NCBI RefSeq assembly: GCF_011059135.1
Contig: NZ_JAALGD010000001.1
Coordinates: forward strand, 434,001 to 498,000
Origin: Brevibacillus sp. SYP-B805
GTDB taxonomy: Bacteria > Bacillota > Bacilli > Brevibacillales > Brevibacillaceae
DNA: 64,000 nt
Direction: 5' to 3'
Translations under genes and position numbers: made by a program
The notes under the pieces: model-generated
What the model saw: the letters and a program-made list of their open reading frames with translations, nothing else
Told to the model about the DNA's origin: nothing
Databases searched by the model: none
Part shown: positions 16,545 to 25,761 of the stretch, one piece after another
Layout: each line of letters starts with the position of its first letter
Numbering within the stretch: position 1 is the first letter of the stretch

Positions 16545-17849
16545 ATGACAGAAACATACGTCACGGTTGTAGGGGCCGGGCTGGCCGGCAGCGAAGCGGC
16601 CTGGCAGATTGCAGAAGCGGGGGTGCCGGTCAAGCTGTACGAAATGCGCCCGCTGAAACAAACCCCGGCGCATCATACGGATAAATTCGCCGAATTGGTC
16701 TGCAGCAACTCGCTGCGGGCCAATACATTGACCAACGCCGTCGGAGTCCTGAAGGAAGAGCTGCGCCGGCTGAACTCCGTCATCATCGCGGCGGCGGACA
16801 GGTGCGCGGTCCCGGCAGGCGGCGCCCTCGCCGTGGACCGGCACGAATTTGCCGGATACGTCACCGACACCATCCGCAATCATCCGCTGATTGAGGTGAT
16901 CACCGACGAGGTGGCGGAGATTCCGGCAGGCATTACGGTCATCGCCACCGGCCCGCTTACGTCTCCGGCGCTGTCGGAGAAGCTGAAGGTCCTGACCGGT
17001 GAAGAATACCTGTATTTTTACGATGCGGCGGCGCCGATCGTGGAGAAAGATTCGATTGACATGGAAAAGGTGTTTGTCGCTTCGCGCTACGACAAAGGAG
17101 AAGCGGCCTACCTCAACTGTCCGATGACGGAAGAGGAGTTCGACCGGTTCTATGAAGCGCTGATCTCGGCGGAGGCCGTGCCGCTGAAAGAGTTTGAAAA
17201 AGAGATTTACTTCGAAGGCTGCATGCCGATTGAAGTGATGGCCAAGCGGGGACGCCAGACGATGCTGTTTGGTCCGCTGAAGCCGGTGGGACTGATTGAC
17301 CCGCGGACAGGCAAGCAGCCGTTTGCCGTTGTCCAACTGCGGCAGGATAACAGTGCGGCCACCCTGTACAACATCGTGGGCTTTCAGACCCACCTGAAAT
17401 GGCCGGAACAGAAGCGCGTCTTTTCGTTGATCCCGGGCCTGGAAAATCTGGAGATCGTCCGCTACGGCGTGATGCACCGCAACACGTTCATCAATTCGCC
17501 CAAACTGCTGCGCCCCACCTATCAGTACAAGCACCGCGACAATCTTTTCTTCGCGGGGCAGATGACAGGGGTGGAAGGCTACGTGGAATCGGCTGCGTCG
17601 GGGCTGTTGGCGGGATTGAATGCGGCGCGGCTGGCAAAAGGGGAGGAACTGCTTGTCTTCCCGCCGGAGACGGTGATCGGCAGCATGGCGCATTACATCA
17701 CCACGACCGATGCGAACCACTTTCAGCCGATGAACGCCAACTTCGGCCTTCTGCCGCCGCTGCCCGTCCGTATCCGCAACAAAAAGGAGAAAAATGAACG
17801 CCTGGCCGCACGGGCGCTGGACACAATTCAGAATTTTACACGAAAATGA
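16545..17849 (+). CDS. trmFO: tRNA uracil-54 C5-methyltransferase, folate- and FAD-dependent
   Basis: The product is 434 residues. TrmFO uses methylenetetrahydrofolate and FADH2 to make 5-methyluridine (ribothymidine) at tRNA position 54. The N-terminal FAD-binding GxGxxG is [19 protein letters not shown]. Further family signatures: [28 protein letters not shown] with the conserved cysteine, [43 protein letters not shown] and [20 protein letters not shown]. The start ATG follows GGGAGGATTGCATC. The older names gid and gidA-like refer to the same gene. Confidence 0.96.
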   Translation: MTETYVTVVGAGLAGSEAAWQIAEAGVPVKLYEMRPLKQTPAHHTDKFAELVCSNSLRANTLTNAVGVLKEELRRLNSVIIAAADRCAVPAGGALAVDRHEFAGYVTDTIRNHPLIEVITDEVAEIPAGITVIATGPLTSPALSEKLKVLTGEEYLYFYDAAAPIVEKDSIDMEKVFVASRYDKGEAAYLNCPMTEEEFDRFYEALISAEAVPLKEFEKEIYFEGCMPIEVMAKRGRQTMLFGPLKPVGLIDPRTGKQPFAVVQLRQDNSAATLYNIVGFQTHLKWPEQKRVFSLIPGLENLEIVRYGVMHRNTFINSPKLLRPTYQYKHRDNLFFAGQMTGVEGYVESAASGLLAGLNAARLAKGEELLVFPPETVIGSMAHYITTTDANHFQPMNANFGLLPPLPVRIRNKKEKNERLAARALDTIQNFTRK

Positions 17850-17860
17850 CACAATTTTAG

Positions 17861-17890
17861 TTGCTATCCATTTTTACGCTGTGTTACTAT
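17861..17890 (+). promoter_or_regulatory. Candidate sigma-A promoter before xerC
   Basis: TTGCTA (17861-17866) and TACTAT (17885-17890) are separated by 18 bases, in an AT-rich patch between trmFO and xerC. It could drive xerC-hslVU-codY independently. Confidence 0.55.
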
Positions 17891-17919
17891 TAAGTTGCCC
17901 TTGGGGGAGTGCGTCTGGG

Positions 17920-18843
17920 ATGGACATTTCGGAGCAAATATCCACGGAGATGGAACATTTTTCCCGTTACTTAAAGGTGGAAAAAAACGCATCGCCCTAC
18001 ACCCTCAGCCAATACATGGCCGATATCCAGGAATTCGTCGCATTTATGCAACAGCACCAAATCACCGCATTTGCTGCTGTTTCTTATTTAGACGGACGCA
18101 CGTTTTTGGCCCAGTTGGCCAAAAGGGGGATCTCGCGGCGCACCATCGCGAGAAAACTGTCCAGCCTGCGCAGCTTTTACCGCTTCCAGCTGCGGGAAGG
18201 AAGGGTAACGGAAAATCCGTTTCAAAGCGTCTCGACGCCGAAGCTGGAGAAGAAGCTTCCTTCCTTCATGTATCCGCAGGAGATCCAGCAGCTTCTGGAA
18301 TTGCCGGACTGCTCCACGCCGCTCGGCCAGCGGGACCGGGTCATTTTTGAGCTGCTATATGCAAGCGGCATGCGCGTCAGCGAACTGGTCACCCTTCCCG
18401 TGCACGCCATCAACCTGTCAATGGGGATCGCGCTGGTATACGGAAAAGGAGCCAAGGAGCGTTATGTGCCGATCGGCAGTTATGCATTGGCGGCAATCAG
18501 GCAATACCTAGAAGTAGGCAGAGTGAAGCTGCTTGCGGGCAGGAAAGAGAACGGCATGCTTTTGCTGAATTACCGCGGTGAACCCCTCTCCGACCGCAGC
18601 GTGCGCCGCGTGGTGGACAAATATGTGGAGCGGGCCGCCTTGTCGGCTGACATCTCGCCCCATACGTTTCGGCATACCTTTGCGACGCACCTGCTGAATG
18701 CGGGAGCGGATTTGCGCACGGTACAGGAACTGCTCGGGCATGTGAACATCTCGACGACACAAGTGTATACGCATGTAACAAAAGAGCGTCTGCGTCACGT
18801 TTACGAGTCAGCGCATCCGCGCGCGCAGAAACGCGGGAGGTGA
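17920..18843 (+). CDS. xerC: Tyrosine recombinase XerC/CodV
   Basis: The product is 307 residues. XerC acts with XerD at the dif site to resolve chromosome dimers. The N-terminal SAM-like DNA-binding domain (MEHFSRYLKVEKNASPYTLSQ..) is followed by the catalytic domain: Arg in ASGMRVSEL, Lys in GKGAKERYVPIG, HTFRHTFATHLL with the His and second Arg, LLGHVNISTTQVYTHV with the last His and nucleophile Tyr. I choose ATG 17920 because the frame upstream overlaps trmFO and matches no family sequence; GGGGGAGTG is the likely ribosome site. The neighbour order is that of codV-clpQ-clpY-codY in B. subtilis. Confidence 0.94.
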   Translation: MDISEQISTEMEHFSRYLKVEKNASPYTLSQYMADIQEFVAFMQQHQITAFAAVSYLDGRTFLAQLAKRGISRRTIARKLSSLRSFYRFQLREGRVTENPFQSVSTPKLEKKLPSFMYPQEIQQLLELPDCSTPLGQRDRVIFELLYASGMRVSELVTLPVHAINLSMGIALVYGKGAKERYVPIGSYALAAIRQYLEVGRVKLLAGRKENGMLLLNYRGEPLSDRSVRRVVDKYVERAALSADISPHTFRHTFATHLLNAGADLRTVQELLGHVNISTTQVYTHVTKERLRHVYESAHPRAQKRGR

Positions 18844-18849
18844 AGAGAC

Positions 18850-19395
18850 GTGGAGCAATTTCACGCGACAACCATATTTGCCGTCCATCATCAGGGAGCA
18901 GCCGCGATGGCAGGGGACGGTCAGGTGACGTTTGGCAACAGCATGGTGATGAAGCACGGCGCGAAGAAAGTGCGCCGCCTTTTTCGCGGAGAGGTGATCG
19001 CCGGCTTTGCCGGTTCCGTGGCGGACGCGATCACCCTGTTTGAGAAATTCGAAGGCAAGCTGGAGGAGTATCACGGCAATCTGCAGCGGGCCGCCGTCGA
19101 ATTGGCCAAAGAATGGCGCTCCGACCGGGTGCTCCGCCGGCTGGAGGCCATGATGATCGTGATGAACCGCGAGCATCTGTTGCTGATCTCCGGCAACGGC
19201 GAGATCATCGAACCCGATGACGGCATTCTCGCCATTGGTTCGGGCGGCAGCTATGCCCTGGCTGCGGGGAGGGCGCTGAAAAAGCATGCCCCTCACCTGA
19301 GCGCGCGGGAGATCGCGGAAGCGGCGCTTCTCACAGCCGCGGAGATCTGCGTGTTTACGAATGCCAATCTGGTGGTTGAAGAGATGACTAGCTAA
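18850..19395 (+). CDS. hslV: ATP-dependent protease peptidase subunit HslV (ClpQ)
   Basis: The product is 181 residues and begins at GTG 18850 right after GGGAGGTGAAGAGAC. HslV forms the double-ring peptidase of the HslUV complex. Conserved features: [12 protein letters not shown] at the start, [38 protein letters not shown], and [21 protein letters not shown]. The classic catalytic Thr is residue 7 or 8 in this reading, preceded by MEQFHA. The second residue is Glu, which methionine aminopeptidase does not normally accept. How the active Thr is exposed is therefore unclear. Some Bacillales have a similar short extension, with Ser2 acting in the B. subtilis protein. hslU follows 18 bases later. 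Confidence 0.95.
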   Translation: MEQFHATTIFAVHHQGAAAMAGDGQVTFGNSMVMKHGAKKVRRLFRGEVIAGFAGSVADAITLFEKFEGKLEEYHGNLQRAAVELAKEWRSDRVLRRLEAMMIVMNREHLLLISGNGEIIEPDDGILAIGSGGSYALAAGRALKKHAPHLSAREIAEAALLTAAEICVFTNANLVVEEMTS

Positions 19396-19413
19396 GCTGG
19401 GAGGATACGGGCT

Positions 19414-20811
19414 ATGAACCTCGAACAATTGACTCCCCGGATGATCGTGGAACACCTGGATAAATATATCGTCGGCCAGGCCCAGGCGAAAAAGGCCATC
19501 GCCGTGGCCCTGCGCAACCGCTATCGCCGCAGCCGTCTCCCGGAAAGCATCCGGGAAGACGTGGTGCCGAAAAACATCCTGATGATCGGGCCGACCGGGG
19601 TAGGGAAAACGGAAATCGCCCGCCGCATCGCCAAGCTGACCGGCGCCCCCTTCATCAAGGTGGAAGCGACCAAGTTTACCGAAGTGGGCTATGTCGGCCG
19701 CGATGTGGAGTCCATGGTGCGCGATCTGGTGGAGACCGCCATCCGCAACGTCAAGGCGGAAAAGATGGAAGCGGTGAAGGAGAAGGCGGAGAAACTGGCC
19801 AACGAGCGAATCGTGGAGACCCTTGTCCCATCCCGCAAGCAGCAGCAAGCGTTTAAAAATCCGCTGGAGATGCTGTTTGGCGGACAGCAGCAGACGCAGA
19901 CGAACGCGACCCAGGCCGAAGATCCGTCCATCGAACAGCAGCGTCGGCAGGTCGCCTGGCAGCTTGATGCCGGCCAGCTGGAGGAACAAATGATTGAGAT
20001 CGAGGTGGAAGACCAATCACCCTCCATGCTCGACCTGTTCCAGGTTCCCGGCGCCGAGCAGATGGGGATGCAGATGCAGGATATGCTCGGGAGCTTCCTG
20101 CCGAAGCGGACCAAGAAGAGAAAATTGCGAATAAAGGAAGCGCGCAAGGTATTAATTGCCCAAGAAGCGCAAAAACTGGTGGATATGGACGAAGTGGTGC
20201 AGGAAGCGGTCCACCGCGCCGAACAGCACGGCATCATCTTTATCGATGAAATCGACAAGATCGCCGGCAAGGAGGGGCGCGGCGGCGCCGATGTGTCGCG
20301 CGAAGGCGTGCAGCGCGACATCCTGCCCATCGTGGAAGGCTCGACCGTCATGACCAAATACGGCCCGGTCAAAACGGATTACATGCTGTTTATCGCGGCC
20401 GGCGCCTTCCATATGGCCAAACCGTCCGACCTGATCCCGGAATTGCAGGGGCGCTTTCCCATCCGGGTGGAGCTGACCAGTCTGCGCGTGGAAGATTTCG
20501 TCCGGATTCTGACGGAACCGAAAAACGCGCTGATCAAGCAGTATACGGCGCTGCTGGAGACAGAAGGCGTCCGGGTGGAATTTACCGCTGAGGCGATTCA
20601 GGAACTGGCACGCCTGGCAGCCGAAGTGAACCAATCGACGGATAATATCGGGGCCCGCCGATTACATACCATCCTGGAAAAATTGCTGGAAGATCTCTCC
20701 TTTGAAGCCCCGGATATTCACCTGGATGTGGTGAAAATCACACCCGAGTATGTCCGCGAGAAATTGGCCGGCATTGTCGGAAATCGCGACCTAAGCCAAT
20801 ACATCTTATAA
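19414..20811 (+). CDS. hslU: HslUV protease ATPase subunit HslU (ClpY)
   Basis: The product is 465 residues, an AAA+ unfoldase that feeds proteins to HslV. Visible motifs: [34 protein letters not shown], Walker [18 protein letters not shown], the pore loop [20 protein letters not shown], Walker [13 protein letters not shown], and the sensor region [15 protein letters not shown]. The variable I-domain between the Walker boxes is Gln-rich ([13 protein letters not shown]). The C-terminus ends SQYIL, the tail that docks into HslV. Gene order hslV-hslU-codY is standard. Confidence 0.97.
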   Translation: MNLEQLTPRMIVEHLDKYIVGQAQAKKAIAVALRNRYRRSRLPESIREDVVPKNILMIGPTGVGKTEIARRIAKLTGAPFIKVEATKFTEVGYVGRDVESMVRDLVETAIRNVKAEKMEAVKEKAEKLANERIVETLVPSRKQQQAFKNPLEMLFGGQQQTQTNATQAEDPSIEQQRRQVAWQLDAGQLEEQMIEIEVEDQSPSMLDLFQVPGAEQMGMQMQDMLGSFLPKRTKKRKLRIKEARKVLIAQEAQKLVDMDEVVQEAVHRAEQHGIIFIDEIDKIAGKEGRGGADVSREGVQRDILPIVEGSTVMTKYGPVKTDYMLFIAAGAFHMAKPSDLIPELQGRFPIRVELTSLRVEDFVRILTEPKNALIKQYTALLETEGVRVEFTAEAIQELARLAAEVNQSTDNIGARRLHTILEKLLEDLSFEAPDIHLDVVKITPEYVREKLAGIVGNRDLSQYIL

Positions 20812-20846
20812 ACAGGTTGAAAGGAAACCGTCAGGAGGAAATGGGA

Positions 20847-21626
20847 ATGGATTTGCTGTCCAAAACAAGAAGAATCAACCGCATGCTTCAAAAATCGGCC
20901 GGACACGCCGTCAACTTCAACGAGATGGCGGAAGTGCTGTGCGATGTGATTGAAGCCAACATTTTTGTCCTGAGCAGAAAAGGAAAGCTGCTCGGTTATG
21001 CGATTGCGCAGGAGATTGACAACGCGCGCATCCGCAAGATGCTGGAAGAGCGCCGCTTTCCGGAAGAGTACAGCCTGGGGCTGTTAAAAGTGGAAGAAAC
21101 CTCTGCCAACCTCGACGTTGACAGCCCGTATACCGCGTTTCCGGTGGAAATGAAAGAGGTGTTCCGCACCGGCTGGACGACGCTGGTTCCGATCATGGGC
21201 GGCGGCGATCGCCTTGGCACGCTGATCCTGGCGCGCCTGAACAAACAGTTCGTGGAAGATGACCTGATCCTCGCCGAAGTGGGGGCAACGGTGGTCGGGA
21301 TGGAGATTCTGCGGGAGCGGGCAGAGGCGATTGAAGAAGAAGCCCGCAGCAAGGCGGTTGTCCAGATGGCAATCGGCTCTCTCTCCTACAGCGAATTGGA
21401 AGCGGTGGAACATATCTTCGAAGAGCTGGAAGGCAAGGAAGGACTGCTGGTGGCGTCCAAGATTGCCGATCGCGTCGGCATCACGCGTTCCGTCATCGTC
21501 AACGCGCTGCGCAAGCTGGAAAGCGCCGGTGTGATCGAATCCCGTTCCCTGGGGATGAAGGGAACGTTTATTAAAGTGCTGAATGAAAAGCTGCTGCCGG
21601 AATTGGAAAAATTAAAAACGTCCTAA
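20847..21626 (+). CDS. codY: GTP- and branched-chain amino acid-sensing repressor CodY
   Basis: The product is 259 residues, exactly the usual CodY length, when started at ATG 20847, eight bases after AGGAGG (ATG 20841 is too close). CodY binds isoleucine, leucine and valine through its N-terminal GAF domain and, in many Bacillales, GTP. It represses genes for stationary-phase adaptation, including the fla/che operon in B. subtilis. The GAF domain starts [24 protein letters not shown]. The C-terminal winged helix has [40 protein letters not shown], the recognition helix being nearly identical in family members. A terminator follows. Confidence 0.98.
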   Translation: MDLLSKTRRINRMLQKSAGHAVNFNEMAEVLCDVIEANIFVLSRKGKLLGYAIAQEIDNARIRKMLEERRFPEEYSLGLLKVEETSANLDVDSPYTAFPVEMKEVFRTGWTTLVPIMGGGDRLGTLILARLNKQFVEDDLILAEVGATVVGMEILRERAEAIEEEARSKAVVQMAIGSLSYSELEAVEHIFEELEGKEGLLVASKIADRVGITRSVIVNALRKLESAGVIESRSLGMKGTFIKVLNEKLLPELEKLKTS

Positions 21627-21665
21627 GCGGCAAACCCGTAATCAGAAGGTTTGTTTTATAGGAAA

Positions 21666-21692
21666 AAAGCCAGACATTGTCTGGCTTTTTTT
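21666..21692 (+). terminator. Intrinsic terminator after codY
   Basis: The stem AAGCCAGAC / GTCTGGCTT with an ATT loop runs into seven T residues. It separates the codY unit from the flagellar operon. Confidence 0.93.
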
Positions 21693-21926
21693 GTGTCCAA
21701 ATAGGCAATTAGTCTCACATGACCCGGGAAAATCACCGTCATTTTTTCCAACTAATGGATTATTTCTATCGGATTAACGAAGAATTCATCTCCTTTCCAC
21801 AAGATTGTGCTTTTTTCATAAAGTTGGATTTGTTATGATGATGTCGTATTTAGCTGTCGAAAAAGAAGGAAATACCAATTTAATCGTAGAATATTCTGGA
21901 TAAATTTCAGTGTGGAGGGAAAAAAG
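21693..21926. promoter_or_regulatory. Upstream regulatory region of the fla/che operon
   Basis: No gene lies here. An extended -10 element TGTTATGAT (21831-21839) in an AT-rich stretch is the best sigma-A start site; a second option is TTGGAT with TATTTA (21824-21829 and 21847-21852, 17-base spacer). A near-match to the CodY box lies downstream of it at 21890-21904. I did not find a convincing sigma-D promoter. Confidence 0.55.
21890..21904. promoter_or_regulatory. Possible CodY box upstream of flgB
   Basis: AATATTCTGGATAAA compared with the CodY consensus AATTTTCWGAAAATT has 5 of 15 mismatches, which is within what real CodY sites show but also common by chance in AT-rich DNA. It lies between the putative promoter and the flgB start, where a bound repressor would block transcription. 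Confidence 0.35.
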
Positions 21927-22334
21927 TTGTTTAACACCGATCAGCTGCGGATTTTAGAACGCTCCCTGGATGCCAGCATGCTTCGGCAGCGAACCATCGC
22001 CAACAACATTGCGAATATGGACACCCCGTATTTCAAGAGCAAGCAGGTTGTGTTCGAGGAACTATTGCAGCAGGAATTGAACGGTACAACGCCCACCCTC
22101 TCTGCTTACCGAACGGATCCGCGCCATATACCGTTCGGCAATGGATCCGATGTGCCAGCTCCGCAGATCGTTTCCAATCCCAATGCCTTTGTGCAAAACA
22201 ACGGAAACGATGTGGATGTGGAGTACGAGATGAACCGTCTGGCGAAAAACCAGATCTGGTACAACGGTTTGGTTCAACTGACAAACGGCTATTTTTCAAA
22301 ATTGCGCAGCGTGATTGACGGTGGAGGGAGGTAA
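21927..22334 (+). CDS. flgB: Flagellar basal-body rod protein FlgB
   Basis: The product is 135 residues. FlgB is one of the proximal rod proteins, exported by the flagellar type III system. Conserved N-terminal pattern: LRQRTIANNIANMDTPYFKSKQVVFEELLQQE. The C-terminal part has NGNDVDVEYEMNRLAKNQIWYNGLVQLTNGYFSKLRSVI, the coil that packs with other rod proteins. I use TTG 21927, seven bases after GGAGGG; the GTG five codons upstream overlaps that site. It is the first gene of the flagellar operon and ends seven bases before flgC. Confidence 0.94.
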   Translation: MFNTDQLRILERSLDASMLRQRTIANNIANMDTPYFKSKQVVFEELLQQELNGTTPTLSAYRTDPRHIPFGNGSDVPAPQIVSNPNAFVQNNGNDVDVEYEMNRLAKNQIWYNGLVQLTNGYFSKLRSVIDGGGR

Positions 22335-22340
22335 TCAGCC

Positions 22341-22802
22341 ATGAAGTTGTTTGGAGCCATGGATACGAGTGCGTCGGCATTAACCGCGAACCGCCTCCGC
22401 CTGGATACGATCGCGGCCAATGTGGCCAATGCCAACACCACGCGGGCCAGGATGGTCAACGGGGTGTGGGAGCCTTACCGCCGCAAGATCGTGGAAGTGA
22501 CACCGAAAACGAATGACAGCTTCGACGACCTGCTGCAGGCGGCCATCGGCAACATCACCGGCGGCGTGGAACAGGGCGTCCGCGTGACTGCTATCAAAGA
22601 GGATACGACGCCGTTCAAGCGAGTTTATGATCCGGAACATCCCGATGCAGATGCGGAAGGTTACGTGCTGCTCCCCAACGTTGACATGATGAAGGAGATG
22701 GTGGACATGATTTCCGCCTCCCGCTCCTACGAAGCGAACGTAACCGTTTTGAACGCTGCGAAAAGCATGATGATGAAAGCATTCGAAATCAATGGAAAAT
22801 AA
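22341..22802 (+). CDS. flgC: Flagellar basal-body rod protein FlgC
   Basis: The product is 153 residues. Rod subunit. Typical features: MDTSASALTANRLRLDTIAANVANANTTR at the start, YRRKIVEV, GVRVTAIKEDTTPFKRVYDPEHPDA and the C-terminal NVDMMKEMVDMISASRSYEANVTVLNAAKSMMMKAFEI. The ATG follows GGAGGGAGGTAATCAGCC. It lies between flgB and fliE with no gap large enough for another gene. Confidence 0.96.
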   Translation: MKLFGAMDTSASALTANRLRLDTIAANVANANTTRARMVNGVWEPYRRKIVEVTPKTNDSFDDLLQAAIGNITGGVEQGVRVTAIKEDTTPFKRVYDPEHPDADAEGYVLLPNVDMMKEMVDMISASRSYEANVTVLNAAKSMMMKAFEINGK

Positions 22803-22813
22803 GGACTGAGTAA

Positions 22814-23122
22814 ATGATGGAACTGAATCGTCTTTCATCGGTGACAGGGCTCTCGTTCGCGCAGCAGCCGCAGCCTGCCACCGCTGCTCCTTCGGAAGTT
22901 GGCAAGTCGTTCGCATCCTATTTGGCAGATGCGTTGAATGAAGTGAACCAGGCGCAGCTTGACTCGGAAAAGATGACCAAGCTCTTTGCTGCCGGTCAGG
23001 TCGAGGATATCCACCAAGTGATGATAGCTAGCCAAAAATCAACAATCCTCCTGCAAACAGCGCTGCAAGTAAGAAACAAGGTAATCGAGTCCTATCAAGA
23101 GATCATGCGTATGTCGATTTGA
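22814..23122 (+). CDS. fliE: Flagellar hook-basal body protein FliE
   Basis: The product is 102 residues. FliE joins the MS ring to the rod and is the first substrate secreted by the export gate. Family pattern: SFASYLADALNEVNQAQLDSEKM and the C-terminal IHQVMIASQKSTILLQTALQVRNKVIESYQEIMRMSI. The first 30 residues are low-complexity. The start may be either of the two adjacent ATG codons at 22814 and 22817. Confidence 0.94.
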   Translation: MMELNRLSSVTGLSFAQQPQPATAAPSEVGKSFASYLADALNEVNQAQLDSEKMTKLFAAGQVEDIHQVMIASQKSTILLQTALQVRNKVIESYQEIMRMSI

Positions 23123-23153
23123 CGATTGTTGGTATCCCCTGGCGAGGTGAATC

Positions 23154-24734
23154 ATGAACGAACGTCTGCTACGATACAGAGAACTGGTAAAAGAAAAATG
23201 GAACAGCCTGAACAGCAAGCAAAAGTGGCTGATTTCATCCCTGTCGCTGTTTCTTCTCCTCTCACTTGGCCTATACATATATTTCGCATCGCAGCCGGTT
23301 TACAAGTCGCTGTATAACCAGCGATTGAGTGAACAGGAAGTGGGGCTGATTCGGCAGCAGCTGGAGAGTCAGGGCATTCCATACCGGATCACCGGCAACG
23401 GTACCGGCATCGAAGTCCCGGAAACAATGGCGCAGGATGTGATTGTGGACCTGGCGGCGCAGGGGATTCCCAGCGAGGCTGGCATCAACACGGAGATTTT
23501 TTCCGGGACGGGATCATTTGGCATCACCGACCGGCAGTTTGACGTGCTGGAGAAAGACGCGCTCCAGCAGGAATTGAAGAATATGCTGGAGCATGTACGC
23601 GGCGTGCGCAGTGCACAGGTGATGCTGACCCTGCCTGAAGAAAGCGTCTGGGTAACAGAGACCCCCGATCAGGCAACCGCCTCCGTGATCGTCGAAGTGG
23701 AACCGGGAACACGGCTCGGCCCTGAACAAATCCGATCCCTCTATTACATGGTTTCACGCAGCGTAAAAAAGCTTCCGCTGGAAAACATCACGATCACGGA
23801 CCAATATTCCAATCTGCTTGAGCTGCCGGACAAAGACGCCAGCAAGGGGTCGCTTACCCAATACCAGCAGCAGGAAGAGATCAAGAAGAATGTGGAAAAA
23901 GAGATCCAGCAGAACTTATATAACCTGCTGGGCACCCTGATGGGTCGTGACAAGGTTGTGGTACACACCACCGTGCAGATGGACTTTTCGCAGGAAACCC
24001 GTGTCGAGAACCGGGTGGAAGCGCCTGACAGGGAAAACAATGAAGGCCTGATCATCAGTGCCCAAAAACTGTCCAAAACCTTTACCGGTCAGGGAACGCC
24101 TCCGGGCGGCGCGGCCGGTACCGGCCAGAACGATGTGCCCAGCTTCCCGGGATCCAATCCGCAGGGAACAAACAGCCAGTATGAAGAGATCAACGATACG
24201 GTCAACCGCGAAGTGGATCGTATTACGCGCAACATCACCTTAAGCCCTTATAAAATTGTAGATATCGGCATCAACATTGGCGTAGAGCCGCCGGATGGCG
24301 GACAGCTGGATGAACAGACGATCGCCAACATCCGGCAGATCCTGGGGACGGTCGTCCGCGTCACGCTCAGTGACAAGAACCTGACGCAGGATCAGATTGA
24401 TCAGCGCATTACCGTATTCCCGCGCACCTTCTCCGGCAAAATCGTCCAAGAGCAGTCGCTCTTGAGCCCGGCTCTTCTCTATGGCACGGGAGCCGTCGCT
24501 CTGCTGGCCCTTGGGGCGGTCGGATACCTGATTTTCCGTCGGCGCCGACAAGTGCAGCAGCAGCAGGAAGAGAGCATTCCGGATCTGCCACCACCGCAGC
24601 CGTTCGAGGTTCCGGACCTCCAGTACAAGGAGGATACGGACGAAGTGGTCGTCCGCAAACAGTTGGAAAAGCTGGCGCGCAGCAAACCGGACGAGTTTGT
24701 CGTTTTGCTCCGCACATGGCTAGCTGAAGATTAG
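23154..24734 (+). CDS. fliF: Flagellar MS-ring protein FliF
   Basis: The product is 526 residues. FliF multimers form the membrane ring on which the flagellum is built. Two membrane helices are seen: WLISSLSLFLLLSLGLYIYF near 24-43 and LLYGTGAVALLALGAVGYLIF near 445-465. Between them lie the ring-building motifs, the first from VYKSLYNQRLSEQEVG to LAAQGIPSEAGIN, then GFGITDRQF, LEHVRGVRSAQVMLTLPEES and ATASVIVEVEPGTRL. The cytoplasmic C-terminus, with KLARSKPDEFVVLLRTWLAED, binds FliG. It is slightly shorter than typical proteins with a longer periplasmic insert. The first ring domain resembles the small protein encoded at 8930-9208. Confidence 0.97.
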   Translation: MNERLLRYRELVKEKWNSLNSKQKWLISSLSLFLLLSLGLYIYFASQPVYKSLYNQRLSEQEVGLIRQQLESQGIPYRITGNGTGIEVPETMAQDVIVDLAAQGIPSEAGINTEIFSGTGSFGITDRQFDVLEKDALQQELKNMLEHVRGVRSAQVMLTLPEESVWVTETPDQATASVIVEVEPGTRLGPEQIRSLYYMVSRSVKKLPLENITITDQYSNLLELPDKDASKGSLTQYQQQEEIKKNVEKEIQQNLYNLLGTLMGRDKVVVHTTVQMDFSQETRVENRVEAPDRENNEGLIISAQKLSKTFTGQGTPPGGAAGTGQNDVPSFPGSNPQGTNSQYEEINDTVNREVDRITRNITLSPYKIVDIGINIGVEPPDGGQLDEQTIANIRQILGTVVRVTLSDKNLTQDQIDQRITVFPRTFSGKIVQEQSLLSPALLYGTGAVALLALGAVGYLIFRRRRQVQQQQEESIPDLPPPQPFEVPDLQYKEDTDEVVVRKQLEKLARSKPDEFVVLLRTWLAED

Positions 24735-24747
24735 GGAGTGAGGACCA

Positions 24748-25761
24748 ATGGCTCGCGGCACCAAAGAATTGACAGGTAGACAAAAGGCTGCGATTCTTCT
24801 CATCTCGCTTGGGCCCGAAGTGTCCGCACAGGTGTTCAAGCATTTGCGGGAAGATGAAATTGAACAACTAACACTGGAAATCGCCAATGTCAGAAAAGTA
24901 GATAATGAAGAAAAAGAAAGGATCCTGGCCGAATTTCACCAGATTGCCGTCGCCAAGGAAGTGATCGCCCAGGGCGGGATCACCTACGCCAGAGAGATTC
25001 TGCAAAAGGCTCTCGGCGATAGCAAGGCGATGGACATTATCAACAGGCTGACCGCCAATCTCCAGGTGCGCCCGTTCGATTTTGCCCGCAAGGCGGATCC
25101 GGGGCAGATCCTGAACTTCATCCAGAACGAGCATTCGCAGACGATTGCGCTGGTGCTGTCCTATCTGGAGCCAACCCAGGCCGCCATGATTCTGTCCGCC
25201 CTGCCGCAGGAGCGCCAGGCCGACGTGGCGAAGCGCATCGCCTTGATGGACAGTACGTCGCCGGAAGTGATCGCGCAGGTGGAGCAGGTGCTCGAACAGA
25301 AGCTCTCCGCCACCGTCACCCAGGATTACACGCAGGCGGGCGGCATCGAGGCGATCGTCAGCATCCTCAACGGTGTGGACCGGGGGACGGAGCGGACGAT
25401 TCTCGATTCGCTGGAGATTCAAGATCCCGAGTTGGCGGAAGAGATCAAGAAGCGGATGTTCGTCTTCGAAGATATTGCCACGCTGGACAATCGCTCCATT
25501 CAGCGGGTTATCCGCGACGTGGAAAACACCGACCTGCAGCTTGCGCTGAAAGTGGCAAGCGAGGAAGTGCGCGAAGTGATTTTCCGCAACATGTCCAAGC
25601 GGATGGCGGATACTTTCAAGGAAGAGATGGAGTTTATGGGTCCGGTTCGCCTGCGCGATGTAGAAGAGGCGCAATCGCGCATCGTGGCGATCATTCGTCG
25701 CTTGGAAGAGGCTGGTGAGATTATCATCGCCCGCGGCGGAGGAGATGATATCATTGTCTAG
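24748..25761 (+). CDS. fliG: Flagellar motor switch protein FliG
   Basis: The product is 337 residues. FliG forms the C-ring layer that contacts the stator and transmits torque. N-terminal: LTGRQKAAILLISLGPEVSAQVFKHL. The middle domain has the EHSQTIALVLSYLEPTQAAMILSALP motif, with hydrophobic-patch EHPQ-type residues written EHSQ here. The C-terminal torque domain shows FEDIATLDNRSIQRVIRDVENTDLQLALKV and the charged helix RLRDVEEAQSRIVAIIRRLEEAGEI. The gene overlaps fliH by eight bases. Confidence 0.97.
   Translation: MARGTKELTGRQKAAILLISLGPEVSAQVFKHLREDEIEQLTLEIANVRKVDNEEKERILAEFHQIAVAKEVIAQGGITYAREILQKALGDSKAMDIINRLTANLQVRPFDFARKADPGQILNFIQNEHSQTIALVLSYLEPTQAAMILSALPQERQADVAKRIALMDSTSPEVIAQVEQVLEQKLSATVTQDYTQAGGIEAIVSILNGVDRGTERTILDSLEIQDPELAEEIKKRMFVFEDIATLDNRSIQRVIRDVENTDLQLALKVASEEVREVIFRNMSKRMADTFKEEMEFMGPVRLRDVEEAQSRIVAIIRRLEEAGEIIIARGGGDDIIV

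Noticed and set aside
15723-17852. Long minus-strand open frame opposite topA and trmFO
   Set aside because: It mirrors two strongly conserved plus-strand genes and shows only antisense composition.
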